Shown: positions 43,754 to 54,145 of the stretch, in pieces | Position numbering within the stretch: position 1 is the first letter of the stretch | Layout of the letters: the number at the start of each line of letters is the position of its first letter | Source: Pegoplata infirma | Taxonomy: Eukaryota; Arthropoda; Insecta; Diptera; Anthomyiidae | Length of the DNA stretch: 64,000 nucleotides | Direction: 5' to 3' | Assembly: GCA_963921195.1 (NCBI GenBank) | Contig: OY992540.1 | Span: 8,049,266-8,113,265 of the forward strand | Program-made: the position numbers and the translations under genes | Notes under the pieces: model-generated | The model's database searches: none | The model's input: only the letters and a program-made list of their open reading frames with translations | What the model was told of the DNA's origin: nothing

Positions 43754-44856
43754 TTTATACCCTACACCACTCTGTGGTACAGGGTATAATGAGTTTATGC
43801 TGATGTTTGTAACTACCCGAAATATTGGTCCTAGACCCACTTTTAAGTGTGTTTTGTAGTTGTGTTTTGTATTCACAAATCACCATTCCAATTTTAATGG
43901 AATCGGACCAGTTCTTCTTTTAGCCTCCATACCAACCAGCTTCCTGATATTTACATAAATCTCTCAAATTTCATGAAAATATGAAATATTTAATTGAAAT
44001 TTCATTTATGAGTTTTTAACGCGTACTTTAACCCAAAAAAATCTGATTACACCGTCCGACAAAAATAAAAAAATTGTTAAACACGAAGTAAACACGATAA
44101 TGTACGTTTGAAACTAGAAACTAAATGTAGTAAAACTGCAATTACAGTTTTTATTTTCGTGATCCTGTTTCCTTTTAAAAGGACTTCAAAGTTTTCGAGG
44201 ATTAAATTTTATAAAATGTTTTCTTAATATTTGTACTTGTCCTAGGATGCCACTAGTTATTTCAAATGAAGAGGAGGATCTCCCTTAATTTTCCTATTTT
44301 TTTATTTTTACATATCAGAAAAAAGAAGGTAAGTTACGTCCTTTCAAAAATGTATCCTTCAATATCATTCAAAATGTTCAACAAGATATGTTGATAACAT
44401 TTTCAAATAACTTTATTCACATTCTTTTATCCTAAAAATACAAAAACGTAAAAATTGGGGGAGATTCTTTTTTTGCTACTACAAAATGTATCCTTTGAAA
44501 CTTTGAAGTCTTTTTAAAAGGAAGCAGGATCACGAAATGAAAAACTGTAAATGCAGTTCTACTTCATTTGATCTCTACTTTCAGACATATATCATCCGGT
44601 TAATGTTTAATATTAGCTGTCGGACTGTGTTATAGTCGGACCATTTTTGGACATTTTTGTGAAAATATCTCCCAACATTCAGTTTATAAGCCTATTTAAC
44701 TCAAACTTTGTTTTTAAGTGTTTTTTTTACACTTTTTAAAGGTTTGATACAAAATAGATCCAATCGGTCCATGTTTTAACTTGGGACCCATTTTCCGGGA
44801 AACACCAGTGTAGGGTACTATATGGTGGGTCTTGAACGATTATAATTTTCTTACAT
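43754..44856 (+). repeat. Dispersed repeat H, copy 3, split by a Harbinger-like MITE
   Basis: Starts TATACCCTACACCACTCTGT and ends near ATTATAATTTTCTTAC, with GGACCCATTTTCCGGGAAAC at 44786. Part of the interior present in copy 2 is missing near 43855. Element E copy 2 lies inside at 44050-44629. Confidence 0.78.
44050..44629. mobile_element. Harbinger-like MITE E, copy 2 (TTA target)
   Basis: CACCGTCCGACA (left) and, inverted, CACAGTCCGACA (right) flanked by TTA (44047-44049, 44630-44632). The subterminal arms match over ~130 bp. It is inserted in repeat H; the empty site corresponds to the AATCGGAATATAATTGGACC region of copy 2. Confidence 0.87.
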
Positions 44857-44859
44857 TTT

Positions 44860-45590
44860 TTTTTGAATATGTGTTCTGGATGTCTTAGAAAAACTTTGCA
44901 ACAAAAATCAAAATCTTCAATTGAGCACATTTTGCAAAAATCACGTTTAAAATGCAAAAAATAAAAAAAAAATTGCTTTAAAAAATCTGTGGATTAAAGA
45001 GATTCTGGCCTCCTGATCAGCGTTGCCAGTTAAGCTTTTTTCCCGCTAGATAAATGCACTTTTAATTTTTTAACGTTATAGATTTTATTGATTGTATTGT
45101 TTTTAATCTTCATTAATATGTTCCTACATTCAAAATTTTCGGAAACATAATTTTTTCAAAATATAAGATTTGTTTGATTTTAATATTTTGTTTATTAATA
45201 AGCATAATTTTAGTCGCAAATATGCTATGGAAGAAAAACAGATCCCTATTTTCCAATTCAATTGTAAAATCGAAGTAAAAGCTAATTTAAATTAATTTAA
45301 AAAAAAATTTAGCTTTATTTTTCAGCTTTTTTTTTAATTTCTTAGCTTTTTTTAGCGGATTTTTTGAAAAAATCTAGCTTTTTTTGTTTTCAAATTCTGG
45401 CAACGCTGCTCCTGATTCGAAATCTTTTTTCAACATTTTCCTCAAAACCAAAGTCTTCGATTGAACACGTTTTGCAAAAATCTCGTTTAAATTAAAAAAA
45501 AAAAAATAGAAAAATATTCACTTTTAAAAATTTAAATGTATAGGCTTAAAAGAGTTTGACCTCCTGATTTCCATTCTGCTTTTTTTCTAG
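44860..45590. repeat. ~150-bp direct duplication with a hAT-like MITE at the junction
   Basis: A segment with AACAAAAATCAAAATCTTC, TTTTGCAAAAATCACGTTTA and GGCCTCCTGAT (44895-45017) is repeated, diverged, at 45420-45575 (AAAACCAAAGTCTTCGATTG, TTTTGCAAAAATCTCGTTTA, GACCTCCTGATT). The MITE at 45018-45408 lies between the two copies. The frame 44736-44957 is not a gene. Confidence 0.65.
45018..45408. mobile_element. hAT-like MITE 4 with AGCTTTTTT repeats
   Basis: CAGCGTTGCCAG and its inverse CTGGCAACGCTG are flanked by a perfect 8-bp duplication CTCCTGAT (45010-45017, 45409-45416). AGCTTTTTT-type words recur near both ends. The ends share GTTGCCA with hAT-like MITE 1. Confidence 0.87.
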
Positions 45591-45689
45591 GTTACACCGT
45601 TTTTATGATATTCGCGTTAAAAATTCTAAAAACCGCTTATGTAGCACTGTCTGTACTTCCACTGTAACGTATTCGAAAGTTGGCACCAA

Positions 45690-45775
45690 CAAATTGGGGT
45701 CCAGGCCGATATTTCGATTAGTTACAAATGGAATGACAAACTTATAAATACCCTCTACTTGAGTGTAGGGTATAA
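45690..45775 (-). repeat. 5' hairpin end of a fly-type dispersed repeat (H')
   Basis: The minus strand reads TATACCCTACACTCAAGTAG paired with the following GGGTATTT, then TTTGTCATTCCATTTGTAAC and CGAAATATCGG. It is the same 5' module as 30148 but cut off after ~90 bp. Confidence 0.6.
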
Positions 45776-46117
45776 AAACAAAATGAAAAATATAATGAAT
45801 GTGATTTTTTTTGTAGCTGTAAAAAGAATGCTATTTTTTTATTTAACTGTTTTCGAATCCCAACCTTTATAAGGCAATCAGACTATTTCGTAGACTATAA
45901 CGTATTTAAAATATAAATTATTTTTATGTATTAGAATAACTCATGCGTTTCTATTACTTTCAGTCCGGTAAGTGTGTATTTATCTATTTATAATGTTGAT
46001 GACTAGAAACTAACAAAGAAGTATTTAAATGACCTAAGAGTATTATTTATGTCTGGCTCATTTCATGGTACTAATACCTATGCATATTTCTTTATTTAGA
46101 TGTGACAATTTACAGTA
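45776..46117. other. AT-rich stretch, nothing recognised
   Basis: No gene, repeat or palindrome was identified. Confidence 0.45.
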
Positions 46118-46640
46118 CACTCAGAAAATTTTTTTGTCAAATTAACAAAACAGCCTCGTAAAATAATTTTTTTACGAGAGTTCCTAGTAAAAATTACAAT
46201 TTTATTGGTAAAAAACTTGTAAAATTACAAACAATTTACAAGATTTTTACCAAAAAAATTGTTAATTTACAACTTTTTGACGCGATAAAAATTACAAGGA
46301 CTTTTAGTGATTTTACTAGATATTGTGCTAACTCCTATTTTACAAGAATTGCTAGTAATAATTACGAGCTTTTTTGTAATTTTACAAATTTTTTACCAAC
46401 AAAATAGTAAATTTACAGCTTTTTTGAGGTCATAATACCTACAAGGAATTCTCGTGACTTAACTAATTTTTTTTTGTAAAATTAACTTGGAAATTTTGAC
46501 ATTAACGAAAAAAATTGTAAAATTACAAAAAAAAAATTAAATTTCGATCGAAAATTGTTTCTTAAAAAACAAGGAACACTATCAAGTGGAATTACGGTAC
46601 CTTTTCTAGTAGTTTGACAATGTTTTTTTTTTTTTGAGTG
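46118..46640. mobile_element. TA-flanked repeat O, copy 1
   Basis: CACTCAGAAAATTTTTTTGTC and, inverted, CACTCAAAAAAAAAAAAAAC are flanked by TA (46116-46117, 46641-46642). The interior is a patchwork of TTTTGTAATTTTACAAA, CTCGTAAAAT and GCTAGTAAT words in both orientations. The ends begin like element A (CACTCAAAA), so both may use related transposases. Confidence 0.65.
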
Positions 46641-47110
46641 TAGGAATGCAAAACCGTACACGTTTTTATTTTATAAAATAAATTGGATATTCCCATTAAC
46701 ACAAGCATTTAAATATAACAAAATCTTTACAATTTTTTTTTTTTAAATTAAACTTTTAAGGTCATTATAAAGGCAATTTCAATAGATGTTAACAATGGTG
46801 ATAAAAGCCTTCTGAAATCTTTAAAATTATGTAGCGGATTACCAGTCGAACAATGGCCCATGAAAATCTACTTGAGAGTCAAATCATCAATAATTGTTTC
46901 AAGTGTACCTTTTGATAGGTACCAGCGCTCAAAGTTGGTACACCCAAAAAAAAAAAATTGTCAAATTACTAGAAAAAGTCTCGTGATACAGTTTTACTAA
47001 TATTTGACAGTTTTTCTTGTTTTTTTTTTAAACAAAAAATTCATGCGAATTTTGTACTCTAGCACAAAACATCCATTTCTAAGACAATCTAGCTATATCT
47101 GAGATATAAG
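46641..47110. other. AT-rich stretch with a repeat O terminus
   Basis: No gene. ATTGTCAAATTACTAGAAAA and the following CTCGTGATAC (46958-46990) are a repeat O end. The same phrase occurs near 57868. Confidence 0.45.
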
Positions 47111-47114
47111 ATTT

Positions 47115-48775
47115 TTTACATATTGGAGAGTATAAATGATTCGGCACAGATGAATTTAACACTATCACTTGTTTTTTGTAAATTTGATTAAAATAAAAAT
47201 ATTTTATGAAAAAAATTTGATATAAAAAAAAAATTTCATGAAAAAAAAAATTATTGATGAAAAAAAAAAAGTTTTTGATGAAAAAAAAATCATGAAAAAA
47301 AAAAAATTTTAAAGAAAAAAATAAAATTTGCTGAAAAAAAAATTTTGAAAAAAAAACATTTTATGGAGAAGAAAACAAATTTGATGAAAAAAAAAAATTG
47401 ATGAAATAAAATTTTTGAAAAAAAAATTCATGAAAAAATAAAAATTGTATGTAAAAAAAAAATTTATAGAAACCCGGGTGAAAATGGCCATGCATGTTCA
47501 TACATGCTCATACATGAATCCATGTATGATAGTATATGAACAATATATGGAAATGTATGTCATATATGGGAGCATATATGAACATACACAGGTAGTGTAA
47601 TATTCCATATATGTAAATGTATGCAACTATGTGTGGGTAGGTATATGTCATACTCCTTCATATATGCTATGCATCTGCATAGCATACATGTCTTAAAAAC
47701 AATTTTTTTAAAGGTTGGGTTTGGCAGAACTTTGCAAAATTGGACGAAGTTCATGTATGTGTTCAGTCTGAAAAAGTCGTTCGGTTGGACAATAATGATC
47801 ATACATTATCCACATTGGTTATAATTTTTGTATTCTATAGGCAAATATGAACGGCACTAACGTAAACAACCAAATTTAGAAGAAAATTCGAACACTCTGA
47901 CGGTATTACTGTCAGAGCTGCGAAGGATTTCATCCCTTAATAAGATTTGGTGTTCTGAATTAAACTTTAATGATTGCATTCCCCAATCACAATTTATCGA
48001 ATGAATTTACATTTGATTTTAAAATTCGAATCATTCGACTTTGAAATTGAATGCGTAAGTTTTTATAAATTCGATTTTTAAGTCTCATGAATAATAAATG
48101 AATGAAATAAAGAATGCATTCACTTTTAAAAATTCTCATAAACAAGAATTCGCTTTAATGGTAAAATTCGAATGCATTCCATGAAATATTGATATGTAAA
48201 GATAATTGTATTCAGTGACTATAAAAATCGAATGTATTTTATTTGTGAATTGATTCGAACAGTGGTTAATTCTTCGAAGCTTTGATTATCCTAAAGTATC
48301 ATAAAGTCCAAAGTATATTTTTAAAATATTCGTTAGTTTTTATTAAAAAATCAGTGTCTTAAATTAGTACAAATTATTTATATTTGAAAAAATTTCAATT
48401 AATAGACGTTTTATGGAAAAAAAAATTTACATACAAATTCATGTATGACAATGTATGATCATTAATGTACATGTACCCTCAAATTACGGATATGCACTTG
48501 TATGGACATCCATATATGCATCATATATGAACATACATGGTCATTTTCACCCGGAAACAAAAAATTTGATGAAAAAAAAAACAGAAGAAAATTTTTTTTT
48601 TGTTGAAAAATTATTATTAGTATGGTGAACATAACCATCTGGTGAAAAACGATTTTGTTCTCCAGCAGGTTAGTTATTATCCATAGTTTTTTGTTAATCG
48701 CTAGCTTATATAGTAAAACTGAGGTGGCGTTCTGCATCATTTTTAAAATTATACACCAGCCTAAAAACATTATTA
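47115..48775 (-). repeat. Repeat G, copy 3 (inverted), split by foldback V
   Basis: The minus strand starts with CAGCCTAAAA-proximal TAGGCTGGTGTATAATTTT, GCCACCTCAGTTTTACTATA and proceeds into the A-rich (plus-strand) tract with GATGAAAAAAA punctuation (47190-47470 and 48555-48600). It ends at the GGAGAGTATAAATGATTCGG module (47124-47143). Foldback V is inserted in the tract. Confidence 0.7.
47474..48554. mobile_element. Foldback-like element V (CCGGGTGAAAATG ends)
   Basis: CCGGGTGAAAATGGCCATG (left) and, inverted, CCGGGTGAAAATGACCATG (right), with AAAC on both sides as a possible 4-bp duplication. ATACATG/CATGTAT words are frequent at both ends, and ATTCGAAT-type words fill the middle. The frames 47560-47802 and 47621-47824 overlap on opposite strands and show no domain. 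Confidence 0.65.
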
Positions 48776-48784
48776 TTTTAAAAA

Positions 48785-50314
48785 CATACATGGGACTATT
48801 TAAATAAATGGACTAATTAATTGACGATTTCATTGGCATTATATTGAAACTAATGCCAATGAAATTTTGTTTCAATCAATGCCAATGCCCGTTAAGGAAT
48901 TAGTAGCATTAGTAATGCCAATTATGAAAAATTTCATTGGCATTAATAAATGCCTTAATGAAAACAAAGCATTAGCAATATTAAATGTCGTATTTCCGTC
49001 AGCGAATTGTGAAATTTTTTTTTTGTTAAAACTTAAAATGGCTATATCTTGAAAACTAAGCCAGATAGAGCAAAATGGAGGGCATTTTTGGTTCTTAGAA
49101 TCTCAATAGTTTCGCCGGTCACATGTGTGGCCGAAACTTTGAATCTAACAAATTGGCACTCCCGAAAATTTAAAAATTCACATACCTTTAGCATTATCTT
49201 GCTTATTTTTCCAGGTACTGCAATTTAGGGGCCTAGGGTCTTGAGAATTTTAGGAACTGAATAACTAAAAAACTATTGCTCTGAGGGTTTTCTGGTATTG
49301 GCAGACGAGTTCCAGAAACCAAGAGCTACAAAAATGCTTTTGGACTTTTTGTTGTGTCACCAATATTTACCGAGATATAAGCATTTTTAAATTTTCCGGA
49401 ATTCCAAATTTTTTGGATTCAAAGTTAGGACCCATTGGGGTCCACACATTTTGCTCTATCCAGCTTACAAGGGAAGTCTCCCTAGTGTCACCCGCGGATC
49501 TTTATGAAATTGGTTTTATTTTGTAGAGCAGAAAAAATAAAGGGACACGTATTTTTTTTAGCGGCCTAAATTCATATTTTGGGGGGTAAAAAGGAGGGGG
49601 GAAAACTAGGCAATTTTTCAGTTTTTTCGTTTATCTCCTATATTATGCAAAGAAACCTAGTCATGTTACATACCAAATGAAAGGTCTTTGGAAAACCTAT
49701 CTACGTGTGCTAAGAATGTGTTCAAACATGCACAACTTTTCGTCATATTGAGTAAAATACCAAAATTTTAGGACATTTTTTGTAATAAGTCGAAAAATAT
49801 TAACCTCTTTGGTTAGTCGTTGTTAGCACCAAGAGATAGGTATTTTTAATACCTTTAATCTGATACCAAACATGCCTATATTAATTTTTTTTTAAATAGG
49901 CGTAAATCGTAAAAAACTGAAAAAGGTCAATTTCCCCCATACAAATCGACCCCCCTAAAAATGAGTTTGGGCCGCAAAAAAAAAATACGTGTCGAATAAA
50001 TTTTCGTTCTTAACAACATATCCAAATTTCATGAAGATCGGAGGGTGGCACCAGGGAGACTTCCCTTGTGAATTTTCGAGGTATCGCCATTTTAAGTTTT
50101 TTAAAAAAAATATATTTATTGTAAAAAAATGCTTTTTTTGATCAATTGTAAATAGTGTTCTTAGGCATTTGTGCCGTTTCATTAGCATTAGTACAAATAA
50201 TGCCAATGACAAAAAATTTCATTGGCAATAAATGCTAATGCTTTTTTTGGCATTGGCATTAGTTCCAACTGATGCCAATGAAAATTCAATGCCAATTAAA
50301 AATTCCCATGTATG
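48785..50314. mobile_element. Foldback-like element with CATACATGGGA ends and ATTGGCATT words
   Basis: CATACATGGGA and its inverse TCCCATGTATG bound 1.5 kb. ATTGGCATT / AATGCCAAT words cluster at both ends (48830-48950, 50195-50300). Inside are an inverted pair AGATAGAGCAAAATGGAG (49062) / CATTTTGCTCTATC (49447) and repeat F copy 2. It looks like successive insertions of palindromes. Confidence 0.6.
49467..50069. mobile_element. Repeat F, copy 2
   Basis: ACAAGGGAAGTCTCCCTAGT and, inverted, ACAAGGGAAGTCTCCCTGGT bound 603 bp with longer pairing (CACCC, then GATCTTTATGAAAT against ATTTCATGAAGATC). It is related to 15682-16307. No TA pair is found at these borders. Confidence 0.65.
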
Positions 50315-50339
50315 GTTAAAATGTTCGATCAAAATTTAC

Positions 50340-50440
50340 ATCTTTTTTGTAATTTTACAAATTTTTTGTAATTTTACAAATTTTTTGTAATTTTACAAAT
50401 TTTTTTGTAATTTTACAAATTTTTTGTAATGTTTTTTTTT
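50340..50440. repeat. 19-bp tandem repeat TTTTTTGTAATTTTACAAA x5
   Basis: Five consecutive units of the repeat O word. The unit is nearly self-complementary. Repeat O sequence resumes at 56522 beyond the giant palindrome cluster, so the cluster may have inserted here. Confidence 0.8.
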
Positions 50441-50502
50441 TTTATTTTTAGTACCAAAAAGGTACATAAAAATAAAATGTATTTATTCGGCCTTTATATA
50501 TG

Positions 50503-50580
50503 TATATATATTCGATTAGAGTTTTATTCTAGTTCGAGGCCCAAAAATATTTCTATATATGATATTGTCATAATAGAGTA
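50503..50580 (+). repeat. Terminal motif Z, copy 1
   Basis: Contains ATTCGATTAGAGTTTTATTC, TAGTTCGAGGCCCAAAAATA and ATATGATATTGTCATAATAG. The same ~75 bp lies at 53984-54056 (+) and 56447-56519 (-). Confidence 0.82.
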
Positions 50581-52692
50581 CTGACACAACTTTTGAAACC
50601 GATGTCTTCCGATCGGGATGAAATTTGCACCAAGGTTAGTCCTATTGGATAGTAGTTCAGACACAATTTTTCAACGAGATCGGTCAAGAACTCTCTGAGT
50701 TAGAGGGGGTCGAAATTTGATATTTTGGCCAAAGAGGTGTTGATTCTCCTCCATGTTACTTCTTACCTATTGTTTTTAGCAAAATGTGTCCCAAAGAGTT
50801 TAGATAGCTATTTCTTCAGTCTTTCGAAAAAAAAATATAAAAAAAATAAAAAAAAAATTTTTGATTTTTTTTCTTAAAAATCCAAAACTTTTTTGACTTT
50901 TTCCTCAAATTGGGCCCTTTTTTTTTTTTTTTTTTTTTGATTCAAAAGAAAGCTTAGGTGATTTCTTTTAAGAGCTGTGGGGTCGCTTAGTGGGATGCGA
51001 GTGGGATATCTATGAAAAAAAATTTTTTGTAACTTTGGAACACAAAAAACGGTTCTTCAATTTGCACTATTAGGCGTGGGATAGCTAACCAGTTTTCGAT
51101 TTCGATCCGCGATACCCTCTAATTTTTTTAGGTTTGAAAAAGAAAGCACGAGCCAAAAAATGAGGGCGGTGGGGAGGGGACATATGGCCCCTCATTGGGG
51201 TCAAAGTTGGGCGTAAAGAGGTAAAAATCCTCAAAAAGCCCCATAACTCCCCTAGAAACGCTCCCTGGAGGGGTGCAATGTGAGACCGACCTCAAATAAT
51301 TTTCTGCCCCCAACATTTTTCTTGAACATACATTACCCCTATTTCCACTTCCTAAGGGGGCTCCCATACAAAACATTTTTAAAAAAATTGATCCTACCAT
51401 TCTAACTTACTCTAAAGTGCCCATAGTGGGGCCAAATGTATGACCGACCTCCATTATTTTATTAATTCCAACATTTTTTGCAAACATACCTACAATGTAT
51501 CTTTAACCCTTAAGGTGGTCCCATACATTTCTTTTATTTTTTATAAATTTGTTTTATTAAACCAGCTCCTACCGCCCCTATCGTGCCTCCTAGAGAGGCA
51601 AAAATTACGACCAACCCCCATTATTTTTTAGTTACCAACATTTTGTCCGAACATCATAACACCCTATCTCCACTCCCTAAGGGGCTCCCATACATTATAA
51701 AAACATGTATTTTTAAAAACTAATAAAAAAATAAAAAAAAATGTATGGGGACCCCCTTAAGAGTTGAAAATAAAGGGTAGGTATATTCTAAGAAAATGTT
51801 GGAGTTGAAAAAATATTGGGGGTCGGTCATACATTTTACATCTCTAGGGGCACCCTATGGACAGTTAGAGCGGTAGGAGCAAATTTTATAAAAATGTCAT
51901 TTTGTATGGGAGCCCCCTTAGGAAGTGGAAATAGGGGTAATGTATGTTCAAGAAAAATGTTGGGGGCAGAAAATTATTGGAGGTCGGTCTCACATTGCAC
52001 CCCTCCAGGGAGCGTTTCTAGGGGAGTTATGGGGCTTTTTGAGGATTTTTACCTCTTTACGCCCAACTTTGACCCCAATGAGGGGCCATATGTCCCCTCC
52101 CCACCGCCCTCATTTTTTGGCTCGTGCTTTCTTTTTCAAACCTAAAAAAATTAGAGGGTATCGCGGATCGAAATCGAAAACTGGTTAGCTATCCCACGCC
52201 TAATAGTGCAAATTGAAGAACCGTTTTTTGTGTTCCAAAGTTACAAAATTTTTTTTTTCATAGATATCCCACTCGCATCCCACTAAGCGACCCCACAGCT
52301 CTTAAAAGAAATCACCTAAGCTTTCTTTTGAATCAAAAAAAAAAAAAAAAAAAAAGGGCCCAATTTGAGGAAAAAGTCAAAAAAGTTTTGGATTTTTAAG
52401 AAAAAAAATCAAAAATTTTTTTTTTATTTTTTTTATATTTTTTTTTCGAAAGACTGAAGAAATAGCTATCTAAACTCTTTGGGACACATTTTGCTAAAAA
52501 CAATAGGTAAGAAGTTACATGGATGAGAATCAACACCTCTTTGGCCAAAATGTCAAATTTCGACCCCCTCTAACTCAGAGAGTTCTTGACCGATCTCGTT
52601 GAAAAATTGTGTCTGAACTACTATCCAATAGGACTAACCTTGGTGCAAATTTCATCCCGATCGGAAGACATCGGTTTCAAAAGTTGTGTCAG
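50581..52692. mobile_element. Giant near-perfect palindrome P (2.1 kb)
   Basis: CTGACACAACTTTTGAAACC and its inverse bound arms of ~900 bp that are almost identical (for example CGCGGATCGAAATCGAAAAC in both). The 90-codon frame 51128-51400 (-) and the end of 51816-52145 (+) give nearly the same peptide. Central blocks (51540-51740) resemble the centre of foldback B. High arm identity suggests youth or gene conversion. No domain is recognised in the mirrored frame. Confidence 0.88.
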
Positions 52693-52714
52693 TTGACACA
52701 AAAACCCCCATGTA

Positions 52715-53981
52715 TATGGGTGAAATCAAAAAATGTCAACCAAACCATGTAATCGTGTAATATCTCATACATGGGTTTAAGAATTCGCATATTTTCTAAT
52801 GTACAACGTCGTATAGATTGGCGTTCTACATAACTAACAACAATCCGAATATTAGTTAGCTATTTTAAACAAGTTATTTTCATTTTTGTAGGCCAAATGT
52901 AAACTCCGTCGCCAGTAACAAGTTAAATTTTTAGACTTTAACCGGTTATATCTAAAAAACCAATAACCCAAGAGCTTAATAATTGACTACATTTTTAAAG
53001 AAGGAATGTTGACGTTCTCAAAAAATATTTTTATATAGTCATAACTATCTCCTTTACCCATGCAAACACGGCTTCAATTGTGTAACGATTTTTCGACACT
53101 TTTTTTAGACATTATGGAACCTGACAATTTTGCTGTTTTTGAGGTATTATGTTTAGAAAAATAATAGGTTATTGCCCCATTTATTAAACGCGAGGCTAAA
53201 AGTATCATTTTGCATCATTGGTTTCAAGTTTGCTCATTGCATATTAATTTTCCGGTATGAAAAGATAATTCATAAATGAAAAATCGAAAAATGCTGTAAA
53301 CTCCGTCTCCACGTTTACAACAAAACTACTTGGCGTGTATTTGAAATCTCGTCATATTTTGACGTATGTAGTTGACATTTAATGATTTTTTTTCGGAAAC
53401 CAATTTCCGACAAATAGTTTTCGAAAAAAAGGGCAAAAAGTGACGAAATGTAAACTCCGTCTCTGTAAACTCCGTCAACTTTTTTTTTTTTTTGCAGATA
53501 GCATTAAAAAACCTTATGCAGTTCTTAAAACTGACGCAAATATTAACACTAGACATTCAAAAAAGTAAAAAACTAATTTTAACAGAAATAATAATAAATT
53601 TATTTTACATTTCCTTAGAAAAATCCTATTAAAATAAAAAATAATTGTAAAATCTTTAATAACAAAAACCAGAAAAAAATCCTAATTACAAAAATTGTTA
53701 CAAATTACATAAATCAGTGTTTTAAACTACAATAAAATGTTTTCAAAGAAAATTCCAAAAATTTAATGTATTTTTCTAAGGTAAATGTAAACTCCGTCAC
53801 CAAAAAAATCATAAAATTGTCGATAAAACTTGTTTGAAACAATTTGTAGAAGAGATCTTTTATAGTTACATTAGTAGTGATGTAACATATCGATTTTAAT
53901 AAAAAAATTTACCAAAAATTAAAATTTTTTGTTTGTAAAATTTTGGCTCAAAAACACTGACATTTTTTGATTTCACCCATA
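52715..53981. mobile_element. TA-flanked element K with five TGTAAACTCCGTC boxes
   Basis: The inverted ends TATGGGTGAAATCAAAAAAT and GTCA extend to 26 bp, flanked by TA (52713-52714, 53982-53983). Its length, 1267 bp, is typical of a Tc1/mariner element, but no transposase frame is visible. The 13-mer TGTAAACTCCGTC occurs five times on the same strand at 52898, 53295, 53449, 53464 and 53786. It lies exactly between palindrome P and the next Z motif. The frame 53326-53556 (-) includes two boxes and is not a gene. Confidence 0.72.
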
Positions 53982-54098
53982 TATATTCGATTAGAGTTTT
54001 ATTCTAGTTCGAGGCCCAAAAATATTTCTATATATGATATTGTCATAATAGAGTATTTTTAATTTATTGCTTTAAAAAAGTTACTCATCTCATAGTAT

Positions 54099-54145
54099 AT
54101 CTGTACTGATCAGTTTCATCCCCACTAAAGGAATCATCAGCAGAC
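54099..54145 (-). ncRNA. Hammerhead ribozyme motif HHR5 (type I)
   Basis: On the minus strand: stem I GTCTG (54141-54145) with CAGAT (54099-54103, one G-U); CTGATGA 54134-54140; stem II TCC/GGA plus T-G with a 6-nt loop and the flanking T-T mismatch also seen in HHR1; GAAA 54114-54117; stem III ACTGA/TCAGT, a perfect palindrome; triplet GTA, cutting between 54104 and 54103. It faces out of the foldback. Confidence 0.8.

Noticed and set aside
47621..47824. 67-codon frame in foldback V
   Set aside because: It overlaps an 80-codon frame on the other strand in palindromic sequence. No domain.
51128..52145. Two frames (- and +) giving almost the same 90-residue peptide
   Set aside because: They lie in opposite arms of palindrome P. 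No domain, no start context and no evidence of selection, so not annotated as a gene.
53326..53556. Possible transposase remnant in element K
   Set aside because: The peptide contains no DDE or helix-turn-helix features, and its TEF-rich part comes from the repeated 13-mer.
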